Below, piece after piece: positions 40,312 to 49,482 of a DNA stretch of 64,000 bases. The DNA lies in NCBI GenBank assembly GCA_017414965.1, contig JAFQJL010000019.1, positions 1 through 64,000 of the forward strand, written 5' to 3'. The notes under the pieces were generated by a model. That model was not told the DNA's origin, searched no databases, and saw only the letters and a list, made by a program, of their open reading frames with translations. Position 1 is the stretch's first letter. Each line of letters opens with the position of its first letter. This DNA comes from Clostridia bacterium (GTDB lineage: Bacteria > Bacillota > Clostridia > Oscillospirales > Acutalibacteraceae). A program made the position numbers and the translations under genes.

Positions 40312-40340
40312 TTGACGGATCACGTTTTTTGGCGTATACT
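40312..40340 (+). promoter_or_regulatory. Promoter of the PAP2-pepF pair
   Basis: TTGACG (40312-40317), 17 bp, TATACT (40335-40340), directly after the terminator T-run. Confidence 0.85.
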
Positions 40341-40373
40341 AAATTTGATATTGGAGAAAGGAGGGGGAACGCT

Positions 40374-40889
40374 ATGCGTAGGCTGGCAAAGCTGGATTGG
40401 ATGATCTTAGACGGCATCCGTAACCGACTGTCCTGTCGGTTTTTGGATACGGTGATGCCGAAGATCTCGATGCTCGGAAACGGCGGCGTGATATGGTTGC
40501 TGTCGGCGGCGGTGCTGCTGTTTTTTGACGCCAAGCTCGGTATGCGGATCTTTTGCGGTCTGGGACTGGGAGCGCTGCTGTGCAACCTGATTATGAAACC
40601 GCTGATCCGTCGGATGCGTCCGTGCTGGCTCAACGACGAGGTGATGCCCATTATCACCACGCCCACGGATTTTTCGTTCCCCTCCGGACACACGCTGTCC
40701 TCCGCGATCGCGGCGACGGTGCTGGCGCTGGCCGTCCCTCTGTATGGCTGGATCGCGGTGCCGATTGCGGCGCTGATCGCGTTTTCCCGTTTGTATTTAT
40801 ATGTGCATTTCCCCAGTGATATCCTCAGTGCCAGCCTGATCGGCTCGGCAATCGGTGTGGTTGTATGCCATATCCCGTTGCTGGCGTAA
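40374..40889 (+). CDS. PAP2-family phosphatase (undecaprenyl-diphosphatase-like)
   Basis: 171 residues, about five membrane helices. The three phosphatase motifs are present: KPLIRRMRP, PSGHT and SRLYLYVHFPSD. Small PAP2 proteins of this kind dephosphorylate undecaprenyl pyrophosphate or phosphatidylglycerol phosphate. GAAAGGAGGGGG precedes ATG 40374; the open frame extends upstream but through the previous terminator. pepF follows after 19 bp. Confidence 0.9.
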   Translation: MRRLAKLDWMILDGIRNRLSCRFLDTVMPKISMLGNGGVIWLLSAAVLLFFDAKLGMRIFCGLGLGALLCNLIMKPLIRRMRPCWLNDEVMPIITTPTDFSFPSGHTLSSAIAATVLALAVPLYGWIAVPIAALIAFSRLYLYVHFPSDILSASLIGSAIGVVVCHIPLLA

Positions 40890-40908
40890 GAATGTAAGGA
40901 GTGTTTGT

Positions 40909-42702
40909 ATGAAGCGCGAAGAGAGTTCGCCGGCGTATCGCTGGGATCTGACCGCGGTGTATGCCGATGAGGCGGCCGTCGATGCGGAAATGGCCGCCGT
41001 TCGCGAAGAAATGGCGGCGTTTGCGGCGGTCGAAACGACCATGACCGCTGACGCCGCTTCGTTGTATGCGGCGCTGTGTGCGCATACGGCGGTGGAACGG
41101 AAACTGACCAAGCTGCACGAATACGCGATGATGACCGCGGATCTGAATCTGGCGGACAATCGCGCGCTGGCGCTTCGCAGTCGGGTGCAGCGATTGGAGG
41201 ACGATTGGACGGCGGTTTCGTTTTTCTTTACGCCGACGATCGTTTTGTTGGAGCAAGAAACGCTGGATCGGTGGTTTGCCGAGCAACCGGCGCTGGAAGC
41301 GTATCGTCGTGTGTTGGACAGCATCCGACGTTATCGCCCGTATACGTTGTCCGACGAGAGCGAAAAGCTATTGGCGGATATGAGTGGCGTGCTGGCCGGT
41401 CACGAGGATATTCGCGGTATTCTCGCTAACGCTGAACTGCGGTTTGGCCGCATTCGCGGTGAGGACGGGCGTCCGGTCGAGGTGACCGGCGCCAACTACG
41501 TGCCGCTGTTGATGAGTAGCGATCGGCGGGTGCGTCGCGCGGCGTTTTCGACGCTGTACCGCACCTACGACCAATTCGGCAACACGCTGTCTGCGCTGCT
41601 GGAGGGTTTTGTCAAGGAACGGGTGACGCTTGCCAAGATCCGTGGCTATGAAAACAGCTTGCAGGCATCGGTGTTTGACGACGAGGTCACACCGGAGATC
41701 TATCATACGCTGATTCAGACGGTCAATCGGCATCTGCCGGTGCTGTACGATTACTACGATTTGAAGCGAGAGGCGCTTGGGGTGCCGCACCTGCATCTGT
41801 ACGACGTGTACGCGCCGATGACGGCGGCAGGCTCGCGGCGATATTCGTACGAACAGGCGATGGAGATGGTGCTGGATACGGTCTCGGTATTCGGTGAAGA
41901 ATACCGTCGCACGCTGGAGGATGGACTTAAAAATCGGCATTGGGCGGACGTGTACCCTGCCAAGGGAAAACGGGACGGCGCGTATAGCGCCGGCGGCTAC
42001 GACGTACAGCCGTATATGCTGCTCAATTACACCGAAACCTTTGACGACGTCTGCACGCTGGCGCACGAAGCCGGTCACTCGATGCACACGTGGTATGCGG
42101 CGCGTGCCAATACCCCGCAAGACAGCGGATACACCATTTTTGTGGCGGAGGTCGCTTCCACCGTCAACGAATTGTTGTTGGTGCATAAGCTGCTGCGCGA
42201 AACCGAGGACAAAACCGAGAAGCTGGCGATCCTCGATCAGCTGATGGAGATCTACAAAGGGACGCTTTTCCGCCAAACGATGTTTGCGGAGTTTGAGGAA
42301 ACGGTGCATCGGTTGTGTACTGAGGGCGAACCGCTGACAAGGGATACCCTTTGTCAGCAATACGAAAAGCTGGTCAAACGCTATTTTGGCCCGCGCGTGG
42401 TCTGCGATCGGCAGATCGCGATGGAATGGATGCGAATTCCCCATTTCTATTACGATTTTTATGTGTATAAATACGCCACCTGTCTTTCGGCGGCCTCCTC
42501 GATCGTCAAGCGTCTGGAAACCGAGGGAGAGGCGTATGCCGCACAATATCTGGACTTTTTGAAGTGCGGCAACAGCAAAAGTCCCTTGGAAAGCCTGCAA
42601 ATTGCCGGTGTAGATCTGACCGATCCGGCGGTGATTGAGGATGCGATCGCCGACTTTAAAAAAGCGGTTTCGCAGTTCCGTGAGTTGCAAAACGAGGGGT
42701 AA
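40909..42702 (+). CDS. pepF: Oligoendopeptidase F (M3B)
   Basis: 597 residues, standard length. The zinc motif LAHEAGHSMHTWYA (HExxH) lies near residues 385-395, with the downstream Glu in FVAEVASTVNE. The N-terminal region matches the oligopeptidase F domain. It cleaves peptides of about 7-17 residues in the cytoplasm. TAAGGAGTG precedes ATG 40909. Ends at a strong terminator. Confidence 0.95.
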   Translation: MKREESSPAYRWDLTAVYADEAAVDAEMAAVREEMAAFAAVETTMTADAASLYAALCAHTAVERKLTKLHEYAMMTADLNLADNRALALRSRVQRLEDDWTAVSFFFTPTIVLLEQETLDRWFAEQPALEAYRRVLDSIRRYRPYTLSDESEKLLADMSGVLAGHEDIRGILANAELRFGRIRGEDGRPVEVTGANYVPLLMSSDRRVRRAAFSTLYRTYDQFGNTLSALLEGFVKERVTLAKIRGYENSLQASVFDDEVTPEIYHTLIQTVNRHLPVLYDYYDLKREALGVPHLHLYDVYAPMTAAGSRRYSYEQAMEMVLDTVSVFGEEYRRTLEDGLKNRHWADVYPAKGKRDGAYSAGGYDVQPYMLLNYTETFDDVCTLAHEAGHSMHTWYAARANTPQDSGYTIFVAEVASTVNELLLVHKLLRETEDKTEKLAILDQLMEIYKGTLFRQTMFAEFEETVHRLCTEGEPLTRDTLCQQYEKLVKRYFGPRVVCDRQIAMEWMRIPHFYYDFYVYKYATCLSAASSIVKRLETEGEAYAAQYLDFLKCGNSKSPLESLQIAGVDLTDPAVIEDAIADFKKAVSQFRELQNEG

Positions 42703-42715
42703 ATATTGGTAAAAG

Positions 42716-42751
42716 AAAGCCGTCATCGGAAGAATCCGATGACGGCTTTTT
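42716..42751. terminator. Shared terminator of pepF and the O-antigen-ligase-like gene
   Basis: AAAGCCGTCATCGGA / TCCGATGACGGCTTT stem with AGAA loop between convergent genes. Confidence 0.93.
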
Positions 42752-42757
42752 GTCAAG

Positions 42758-44053
42758 TTATTTTCCTTTACGGAAAGTGGCCACCCGAAGTGCGCGGACA
42801 CCGCACAAATCGAAGTGAACATCCGAAAATCCCAGCAACATCATAAAGACAATGGAGAGCTTGGGGACCGAAAACGGATAGTCCACCATGATATTCAGCG
42901 CAAATCCAAAGAACATCGACAGAAACGCGATGGAGAGGAAGCGGTCGTTTCGATCTTCGAAGCGGCGAATGCGCAGGTGATCCGCCAAAAAGAAGGCGCA
43001 GATAAGCAAAAACGGCAGGAGGGAGAGAACGCCGCCCTCCACCAGCAATTCCAGCACGGTGTTGTGGGTGTGCGGTGTGCCGGCAATACCTGCTGACTGA
43101 ATGAGATCCATGGCGTTCAGCGTACCGGCACCGTAACCGAGGATCGGCCGCTTAGCAATGGCCTCCAGCGCCGTCGTCCATGCCTGTAAACGAGCGTTTA
43201 CGGCGATGTCGCCGATGCTGATGCTGGCCAATCGATCCATAAACGGATTGGGGATCACGACAAACAGGATGGCGGCAACCGCCGCTACCAGCGCCAGACG
43301 ACGCGCGGTTTTTGAACGCGCCAGTGACAGCGCCAAGTACATCAAAACCATCAAAATGAGTCCCAGATACGAGCCGCGCGAGAAGGTAAACAGCACACCG
43401 AGCAGACAGAGAGCGCCCCATGCGCCGTGCACGCGTTTTCCGAGTCGATGCTCGGCGGTCAGGCTGTTGTACAGCACAAACGGCAGCAGCATCACCGTAA
43501 ATTGCCCGTACAGATTGGGGTTGTTAAACACCGCCGCCGTGCGAACGTCCGCCCAATCGAGAATCAGCTCCATCGGAAAATACGAAAAGACCAGCTTGTC
43601 CAGCGGCTCCCAGAACTGCAACGGTGTTTTTTCCAAGCCGAACACCCTGCAGAACAGGTATTGCAGGATGCTGATCACGCCGCAAACGCCCAGCACCGCG
43701 CCCAGCGTTTTCAGCGTGACGCGGAGGCGTTCGCGATCGGTCAGGACGGTGGTGACCAGAAAGTACGAGATCGGCAGCACCGTCCACAGCAGAGACATCA
43801 GCAGGCTGTGTAGGGGATGAAGCGAGACCGCGATGCTCACGTACATGGTGGCGATGTAGACGATCAGGCAGAGGCCCAGCCGACCGATCTGCGGTTTCCG
43901 ATTTTCTGCTTTGGCGGCGCGAATTAAAAAGATCAGTGCCGGTATCAGCGCCACAACCGCCATATACTCCGGCAACAGCAGACCGACGCATACCGCGAAA
44001 ATCCCGCGATACCAATCCGTCCTAAGAAGAGATTTCCACTTGGCAAACAACAC
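42758..44053 (-). CDS. O-antigen ligase/Wzy-like membrane protein
   Basis: About 431 residues with roughly eleven hydrophobic helices. The large loop with NNPNLYGQFTVMLLPF and, later, the GYGAGTLN ... TPHTHNTVLELLVEGGVLSLLPFL stretch are typical of the Wzy_C/O-antigen ligase superfamily. In Gram-positives such proteins polymerise or ligate capsule or teichuronic-type glycans. GGAGG overlaps the GTG at 44059, so GTG 44053 or TTG 44050 is a better start. It stands alone, without other glycan genes nearby. Confidence 0.85.
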   Translation of the reverse strand: MLFAKWKSLLRTDWYRGIFAVCVGLLLPEYMAVVALIPALIFLIRAAKAENRKPQIGRLGLCLIVYIATMYVSIAVSLHPLHSLLMSLLWTVLPISYFLVTTVLTDRERLRVTLKTLGAVLGVCGVISILQYLFCRVFGLEKTPLQFWEPLDKLVFSYFPMELILDWADVRTAAVFNNPNLYGQFTVMLLPFVLYNSLTAEHRLGKRVHGAWGALCLLGVLFTFSRGSYLGLILMVLMYLALSLARSKTARRLALVAAVAAILFVVIPNPFMDRLASISIGDIAVNARLQAWTTALEAIAKRPILGYGAGTLNAMDLIQSAGIAGTPHTHNTVLELLVEGGVLSLLPFLLICAFFLADHLRIRRFEDRNDRFLSIAFLSMFFGFALNIMVDYPFSVPKLSIVFMMLLGFSDVHFDLCGVRALRVATFRKGK

Positions 44054-44151
44054 CGACACCTCCTTTTTCTGTCATTGGTTTTCACTTTACCACAATTTGC
44101 CGCAAATAGCAAGAGGGGAAAGCGGAGAGACTATCGGTGGAGGTGAGGAGA

Positions 44152-44340
44152 ATGAAAAAGAAGATCGTATCCGCGCCGTCGGCCGGCAAGGTGACCGATC
44201 CGCCGGAAACGCCGACCGAGCTGATTAACAAATACGGACGCTGCAACGTGCAGGATACCTGCGGCATTGCCAACGAATATCCCCAGATCGCGCAAGGGCT
44301 TCCCAAAAACACCAAGCCGAAAAAATGGGGAGAAAAATAA
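44152..44340 (+). CDS. Small conserved-looking protein, function unknown
   Basis: 62 residues, basic at both ends, with NKYGRCNVQDTCGIANEYPQIAQGLPK in the middle. I do not recognise it with certainty; it resembles small clostridial proteins with a KYG..N.Q...N.YP.IAQG pattern (perhaps DUF3787). AGGTGAGGAG precedes ATG 44152. No membrane helix. It is divergent from the O-antigen-ligase-like gene and upstream of the ileS T-box. Confidence 0.6.
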   Translation: MKKKIVSAPSAGKVTDPPETPTELINKYGRCNVQDTCGIANEYPQIAQGLPKNTKPKKWGEK

Positions 44341-44362
44341 AGTAGATATTTAATAATTAAAC

Positions 44363-44391
44363 TTGACTTTTTTTTACAAACATGGTATGCT
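44363..44391 (+). promoter_or_regulatory. ileS promoter
   Basis: TTGACT (44363-44368), 17 bp, TATGCT (44386-44391), directly upstream of the T-box. Confidence 0.8.
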
Positions 44392-44396
44392 CCCAG

Positions 44397-44650
44397 TATA
44401 AACGAAAGACGATGATGGAGAGAGTACGCTCTTGCCCAACCCAAAGCGAGTCGGGGACGGTGTAAGCCCGATGGTAGTAAGCAGTTGCGGAAGATCACTC
44501 CGGAGTGGCAGGCCGAAAGGGATTTCCCCAGTAGAGCCTGACGGCATCCCACCGTTATCGGGAACGCATATGTTGGTATGTGGAGAATGGGTGGTATACA
44601 TCGAAGCTGACGCTTCGTCCTGTTTTCGGGGCGAAGCGTTTTTTGATGCC
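44397..44650 (+). promoter_or_regulatory. T-box riboswitch (isoleucine) for ileS
   Basis: Stem I begins after GAGAGAGTA (about 44419) and has the AAAGCGAG...GGGGACGGTG apical elements. ATC, the Ile specifier, lies in AAGATCACTCC (about 44496). CCGTTA (about 44552) and the T-box AATGGGTGGTAT (44586-44597) follow. TGGT leaves U to pair with the A73 discriminator of tRNA-Ile. The terminator is ACGCTTCGTCC / GGGGCGAAGCGT with a T-run (44610-44644). Uncharged tRNA-Ile would promote antitermination. It fills most of the only gap over 300 bases in the window. Confidence 0.93.
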
Positions 44651-44690
44651 TGTTTCGCATACAGAATCACGTTTATGGGAGGCAAATGTT

Positions 44691-47600
44691 ATGTACGAGA
44701 AAGTGTCAACCGATATGAATTTTGTGGAGCGCGAATCCGGTATTGCGGATTTTTGGGTCGCCAACCGCGTGTTTGAAAAGAGCATTGAGGAGCGCCGCGA
44801 AGCGCCGTCCTACGTGTTCTTTGACGGTCCGCCGACCGCTAACGGCAAGCCGCATATCGGTCACGTGCTGACGCGCGTTATCAAGGATATGATCCCGCGT
44901 TACCGCACGATGAAAGGGTATATGGTGCCGCGTAAAGCCGGCTGGGATACCCACGGTCTGCCGGTCGAGCTGGAAGTGGAAAAGAAGCTCGGCATTGAGG
45001 GCAAGGAACAGATCGAAGCCTACGGACTGGAGCCGTTTATCAAGGAATGCAAGGAAAGTGTGTGGAAATACAAGGGTATGTGGGAGGAATTCTCCCAGAA
45101 GGTTGCTTTCTGGGCGGATATGGACGCTCCTTACATCACCTACGACAACGACTTTATCGAGTCGGAGTGGTGGGCGCTCAAGCAGATCTGGGATAAGGGT
45201 CTGCTGTACAAGGGCTTCAAGATCGTGCCGTACTGTCCGCGTTGCGGCACGCCGCTGTCCTCGCACGAGGTGGCGCAGGGCTACAAGTGCGTGAAAGAGC
45301 GCTCGGCGGTCGTGCGCTTTAAGGTAAAGGACGAGGACGCGTATTTCCTCGCGTGGACGACGACGCCGTGGACGCTGCCGTCTAACGTGTCGCTGTGTGT
45401 CAACCCGAGCGATATCTACTGCAAGGTTAAGGCCGCAGACGGTCGCACTTATTACATGGCCGAGGCGTTGCTGGATAAGGTGCTCGGCAAATTGGCGGAT
45501 AAGGACGCCGGCACGCCCGCCTACGAAGTGCTGGAAACCATGCGCGGTACCGATCTGGAATACCGCGAGTACGAGCCTCTGTTTGCTTGCGCCGGCGCGG
45601 AAGCCGCCAAGCAGAACAAGAAGGCGCATTACGTCACCTGCGACAACTACGTGTCGATGTCCGACGGTACCGGTATCGTCCACATCGCACCGGCTTTCGG
45701 TGAGGACGACGCCAACGTCGGTCGCCGTTACGATCTGCCGCTGGTTCAATTTGTGGACGGCGCCGGTCTAATGACCGCCGAAACGCCGTACGCCGGTCTG
45801 TTTGTGAAGGATGCCGATCCGAAGGTGCTGGTGGATCTCGATAAGGAAGGTCTGCTGTTTGATGCGCCGAAGTTTGAGCACGACTATCCGTTCTGCTGGC
45901 GCTGCGATACCCCGCTGATCTACTACGCTCGTGATACGTGGTTTATCAAAATGACCGACGTGAAGGACGATCTGATCCGCAACAACAACACGGTCAACTG
46001 GATCCCCGAGAGCATCGGCAAGGGCCGCTTCGGCGACTGGTTGGAAAACGTGCAGGATTGGGGTATCAGCCGTAACCGTTATTGGGGTACGCCGCTGAAT
46101 ATCTGGGAATGCTCCTGCGGTCATCGGCATTCGGTCGGCTCCATTGAGGAGCTGAAATCTATGTCCGATAACTGCCCCGACGATATCGAGCTGCACCGCC
46201 CGTATGTGGACGCGGTCACGCTGAAATGTCCGCAGTGCGGCGGCGAAATGAAGCGTGTACCGGAAGTGATCGACTGCTGGTTTGACTCGGGTGCGATGCC
46301 GTTTGCTCAGCATCACTATCCGTTTGAGAATCAGGATCTGTTCGAGGCGCAGTTTCCGGCAGACTTTATCTCCGAAGCCGTCGACCAGACGCGTGGTTGG
46401 TTCTATTCGCTTTTGGCAATCTCGACGCTCTTGTTTAACAAAGCGCCGTATAAAAACGTCATCGTGCTGGGTCATGTGCAGGATGAAAACGGTCAGAAGA
46501 TGTCCAAATCCAAGGGCAACGCCGTCGATCCGATGGAGGCGCTGACCACCTATGGCGCGGATGCGATCCGCTGGTATTTCTACACCAACTCGGCTCCGTG
46601 GTTGCCCAACCGCTTCCACGGCAAGGCGGTGATTGAAGGCCAGCGCAAATTCCTCTCGACCTTGTGGAATACCTACGCGTTCTTCGTGCAGTACGCCAAT
46701 ATGGATGGCTTTGACGCCACCCAGTACACGCTGGAGTACGATAAGCTGTCGGTTATGGATAAATGGCTGCTCTCGCGGATGAACAGCATGGTGCAGGGCG
46801 TAGACGAGAATCTGGGCGATTATCGCATTCCGGAAGCCGCCCGCGTGCTGCAGAGCTTTGTGGATGATCTGTCCAACTGGTACGTCCGCCGCGGTCGCGA
46901 TCGCTATAAGGCGGAGGGCATGGAGCAGGATAAGATCAACGCCTATATGACGCTGTATACTGCTCTGGTGACCACCGCGAAAGCGGCGGCGCCGATGATT
47001 CCGTTTATGGCGGAGAGCATCTATCGCAATCTGGTTTGCACCCACGACAAGACCGCGCCGGAAAGCGTGCATCTGTGTGATTTCCCGATGGTCAACACCG
47101 CGTGGATCGACAAGCAGCTGGAAGCGGATATGGACGTGGTGCTCAAGGTGGTCGTGCTCGGTCGTGCGGCGCGCGCCGGCGCCAACCTCAAAAACCGTCA
47201 GCCGCTGGCCGGTATGGTGGTGATCGCGGACAACGCGCTTGGTGAGTACTACGATGAGATCATCGCCGACGAGTTGAACGTGCACGGCGTGACCTTTACC
47301 AAGGATCCGGATGCGTTTGTCACGTATACCTTCAAACCGCAGCTGAAAACGGTTGGCCCGAAGTTCGGTCCGAAGCTCGGTGCAATCCGTCAGGTGTTGC
47401 CGACGATCGACGGCTCGGCGGCCAAGAAGGAATTGGACGCCACCGGTCGCCTGACGCTGCATCTGCCGGACGGTGATATCGAACTGCTGACCGAAGATCT
47501 GCTGATCGATACCGCGCCGAAGGCGGGTTACTACACGCTGACCGACAACGGCTTTACGGTGGCGATCGACACCACCTTGACCGATGCGCTCATCGAAGAG

Positions 47601-47834
47601 GGCAACGTCCGCGAGCTCGCGAGCAAGATCCAGACGATGCGCAAGGAGTGCGGTTTCCAGGTGTCTGACAGTGTGCAGGTCACGCTGGCGGGCAGCGAAT
47701 CGATGACCGCGCTGGCCGATAAGGTGGCGGTGCTCATCTCGGGTAAAATGACCGTGGGCGAGCCGACCGGCGAGTTTGTCAAGGAATGGAACGTCAACGG
47801 CGAGACCGTGACCATTGGTCTTTGTAAACTGTAA
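44691..47834 (+). CDS. ileS: Isoleucyl-tRNA synthetase, IleS2-like
   Basis: 1,047 residues, about 110 longer than E. coli IleS. HIGH at 55-58 (KPHIGHVLT), a large CP1 editing domain, KMSKS at 603-607 (KMSKSKGN), and a long anticodon-binding and C-terminal region. The length, EFSQKVAFWADMD and KSKGN rather than KSLGN suggest the eukaryote-like IleS2 type, which elsewhere is less sensitive to mupirocin; that is inferred for this protein. GGGAGG precedes ATG 44691, just after the T-box terminator. Confidence 0.96.
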   Translation: MYEKVSTDMNFVERESGIADFWVANRVFEKSIEERREAPSYVFFDGPPTANGKPHIGHVLTRVIKDMIPRYRTMKGYMVPRKAGWDTHGLPVELEVEKKLGIEGKEQIEAYGLEPFIKECKESVWKYKGMWEEFSQKVAFWADMDAPYITYDNDFIESEWWALKQIWDKGLLYKGFKIVPYCPRCGTPLSSHEVAQGYKCVKERSAVVRFKVKDEDAYFLAWTTTPWTLPSNVSLCVNPSDIYCKVKAADGRTYYMAEALLDKVLGKLADKDAGTPAYEVLETMRGTDLEYREYEPLFACAGAEAAKQNKKAHYVTCDNYVSMSDGTGIVHIAPAFGEDDANVGRRYDLPLVQFVDGAGLMTAETPYAGLFVKDADPKVLVDLDKEGLLFDAPKFEHDYPFCWRCDTPLIYYARDTWFIKMTDVKDDLIRNNNTVNWIPESIGKGRFGDWLENVQDWGISRNRYWGTPLNIWECSCGHRHSVGSIEELKSMSDNCPDDIELHRPYVDAVTLKCPQCGGEMKRVPEVIDCWFDSGAMPFAQHHYPFENQDLFEAQFPADFISEAVDQTRGWFYSLLAISTLLFNKAPYKNVIVLGHVQDENGQKMSKSKGNAVDPMEALTTYGADAIRWYFYTNSAPWLPNRFHGKAVIEGQRKFLSTLWNTYAFFVQYANMDGFDATQYTLEYDKLSVMDKWLLSRMNSMVQGVDENLGDYRIPEAARVLQSFVDDLSNWYVRRGRDRYKAEGMEQDKINAYMTLYTALVTTAKAAAPMIPFMAESIYRNLVCTHDKTAPESVHLCDFPMVNTAWIDKQLEADMDVVLKVVVLGRAARAGANLKNRQPLAGMVVIADNALGEYYDEIIADELNVHGVTFTKDPDAFVTYTFKPQLKTVGPKFGPKLGAIRQVLPTIDGSAAKKELDATGRLTLHLPDGDIELLTEDLLIDTAPKAGYYTLTDNGFTVAIDTTLTDALIEEGNVRELASKIQTMRKECGFQVSDSVQVTLAGSESMTALADKVAVLISGKMTVGEPTGEFVKEWNVNGETVTIGLCKL

Positions 47835-47861
47835 ACAAACTGAAAACTTCCGGCAGAGGAC

Positions 47862-47890
47862 TTGCTTTTCCACCGGACATCTTATATAAT
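47862..47890 (+). promoter_or_regulatory. yajC promoter
   Basis: TTGCTT (47862-47867), 17 bp, TATAAT (47885-47890). Confidence 0.85.
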
Positions 47891-47921
47891 AAATATAATC
47901 ACAATTTTGGAGGTTATCGTT

Positions 47922-48305
47922 ATGAATTTGTTTAATATTGTTCCGCAGTTGGCGGATGCCGCGACGGACGGCGGTCAGCAGGGCGGCCTGCTCGGCTCGC
48001 TGATGAGCTTTTTGCCGCTGGTGCTGATTCTGGTGCTGATGTATTTCTTGATGATCCGTCCGCAGAAGAAGCAGCAGAAAGAAGAGAAAAAGATGCGTGA
48101 CAGCCTGCGCAAGGGCGACGACATCACCACCATCGGCGGCATCGTCGGCAAGGTTATCAACGTGAAAGAGGACAGCCTCATCATCGAGACCGGCGGCGAT
48201 CGCAACAAGATGACCATTAAGAAATGGGCGGTGCAGAGCTGCGAGACTGTGCACGACGATCCGATCGACGAGGACGATGACGACGATCTCGACGACGACG
48301 AGTAA
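47922..48305 (+). CDS. yajC: Preprotein translocase accessory subunit YajC
   Basis: 127 residues. A short N-terminal segment, one membrane helix (LMSFLPLVLILVLMYFLMIRPQKKQQKEEKKMRDSLRKGDDITTIGGIVGKV) and a small cytoplasmic barrel, ending in a long Asp/Glu tail. YajC associates with SecDF-YidC. TTGGAGG precedes ATG 47922; the earlier in-frame start lies in the promoter. secD and secF are not adjacent. Confidence 0.95.
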   Translation: MNLFNIVPQLADAATDGGQQGGLLGSLMSFLPLVLILVLMYFLMIRPQKKQQKEEKKMRDSLRKGDDITTIGGIVGKVINVKEDSLIIETGGDRNKMTIKKWAVQSCETVHDDPIDEDDDDDLDDDE

Positions 48306-48308
48306 GAC

Positions 48309-48335
48309 ATAAATTCCCCTCCGTCCGCATAGAGT
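48309..48335 (+). promoter_or_regulatory. SigE-type promoter of the TIGR04086-like gene
   Basis: ATAAAT (48309-48314), 13 bp, CATAGAGT (48328-48335); same first hexamer and spacing as the cwlD promoter. Confidence 0.55.
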
Positions 48336-48366
48336 AAGTATAACTCAACTACGGCGGTGAATGAGA

Positions 48367-48765
48367 ATGAGAAAGTCTTATGAGAATGCGAGTTTTTGGC
48401 AAAAGACCGGATGGCCGGTGCTGTGGGGCGTAGCCGTTGGCGGCGTGCTGTGTATCTTGCTGCTTTTGTTGATGGCGGCGGTGATGACCGGCATTGACGT
48501 GCCGCAGTCGGCGATCACGCCGTTGGCGCTGACGGCCGGCGCGGCCGGTGCGCTTGTTGGCGGCGCGGTGTCCGGTTGGTTGGGCAAAACGCGCGGCTGG
48601 TTGTCGGGTCTGCTCACCGGTGCGGTGCTGTTTGTGATCATCGCGCTGGCCGGATCGGTGTTTTCGCTGACGACCGGTTGGTCGCATCAATTGCTCAAGG
48701 CGGCGATCCTGTTGATTGGCGGGATGGCCGGCGGCGTGGTGGGGGTCAACCTCCGCCGCCACTGA
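48367..48765 (+). CDS. Small membrane protein, TIGR04086-like
   Basis: 132 residues, about four hydrophobic helices rich in Gly and Ala (WPVLWGVAVGGVLCILLLLLMAAV..., LALTAGAAGALVGGAVSGWLGKTRGW...). The size, helix pattern and position after yajC fit the TIGR04086 family of endospore formers. ATG 48361 abuts GGCGGTGA, so ATG 48367 is preferred. A SigE-type promoter upstream suggests mother-cell expression. Function unknown. Confidence 0.72.
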   Translation: MRKSYENASFWQKTGWPVLWGVAVGGVLCILLLLLMAAVMTGIDVPQSAITPLALTAGAAGALVGGAVSGWLGKTRGWLSGLLTGAVLFVIIALAGSVFSLTTGWSHQLLKAAILLIGGMAGGVVGVNLRRH

Positions 48766-48772
48766 TACACAG

Positions 48773-48802
48773 AAAAAAGCCGACCGATCGGTCGGCTTTT
48801 TC
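48773..48802 (+). terminator. Terminator of the TIGR04086-like gene
   Basis: AAAAAGCCGACC / GGTCGGCTTTTT stem with ATC-type centre. Confidence 0.9.
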
Positions 48803-48810
48803 TTGAAGTT

Positions 48811-48837
48811 CTAACTTGTCCCGTCTCCGCATACAAT
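48811..48837 (+). promoter_or_regulatory. SigE-type promoter of the SpoIIM-like gene
   Basis: CATACAAT (48830-48837), a full SigE -10 match, with CTAACT (48811-48816) 13 bp upstream. Confidence 0.65.
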
Positions 48838-48856
48838 GCGGTGAGGTGATGGGATT

Positions 48857-49453
48857 ATGAAAAGGACGAGCCGCACAAACACACGAAAACGGCTGACGGG
48901 ATTTTTCACCACTCGCTGGCGGCTGCTGCTGTTTTTGGCGCTGCTGCTGGGAGGCTTTGCCGTTGGCTGTGTGCTGTTTGTGCAACAACCGGAAGTCTGG
49001 TCAACGCGTGTTCAGCCGTGGGTGACAGCCGCGGACTCGGCGTCGTGGCTATCGGTCGCCAGTATCGCCTGCCTCTATCGATGGGGCTTGCTGGCGGTGC
49101 TGTTGGCGGCGGCGGTGTCGGTGTACGGTCTGCCGTTTATACTGGCGGTGCCGGCAATCTACGGCGGATTTTTGGGATTGGCGCAGTGCTACTGGTACGC
49201 GCAGGGCGTCGGTGGCATCGGCGTGGCGGCGGCACAAGTATTGCTGCCGGCGATGTTGCAGATTTGGGCGATACTGATGGCTGCGGCGGAATCCTCACGA
49301 ATGACGGTGGCGTTGGCAGGACAATTACTCCCCGGCGGCTCACACGTCGGTTTGTGGTCGCTGTGGCGAACCTGTATGTTGCGATTTTTGCTGTTTTTCG
49401 GTTTGAGTCTGCTGTCGGCAGTGCTGGAAACCGTGATTCGGCTGTGTTTTTGA
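48857..49453 (+). CDS. SpoIIM-like sporulation membrane protein
   Basis: 198 residues with a basic N terminus and about five helices (LLLFLALLLGGFAVGCVLFV, then a 40-residue loop, then four helices). Size and topology resemble stage II sporulation protein M, a member of the engulfment complex with SpoIID and SpoIIP. No single motif is decisive. The SigE-type promoter supports a sporulation role. GAGGTGATGGG precedes ATG 48857. Could be another DUF95-type membrane protein. Confidence 0.55.
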   Translation: MKRTSRTNTRKRLTGFFTTRWRLLLFLALLLGGFAVGCVLFVQQPEVWSTRVQPWVTAADSASWLSVASIACLYRWGLLAVLLAAAVSVYGLPFILAVPAIYGGFLGLAQCYWYAQGVGGIGVAAAQVLLPAMLQIWAILMAAAESSRMTVALAGQLLPGGSHVGLWSLWRTCMLRFLLFFGLSLLSAVLETVIRLCF

Positions 49454-49482
49454 AATCAAAGGATTAGAAAAGAGGAACTGTC

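Noticed and set aside
45768-48254. 828-codon open frame antisense to ileS and yajC
   Set aside because: It crosses two unrelated real genes and the intergenic region and has no protein-like motifs.
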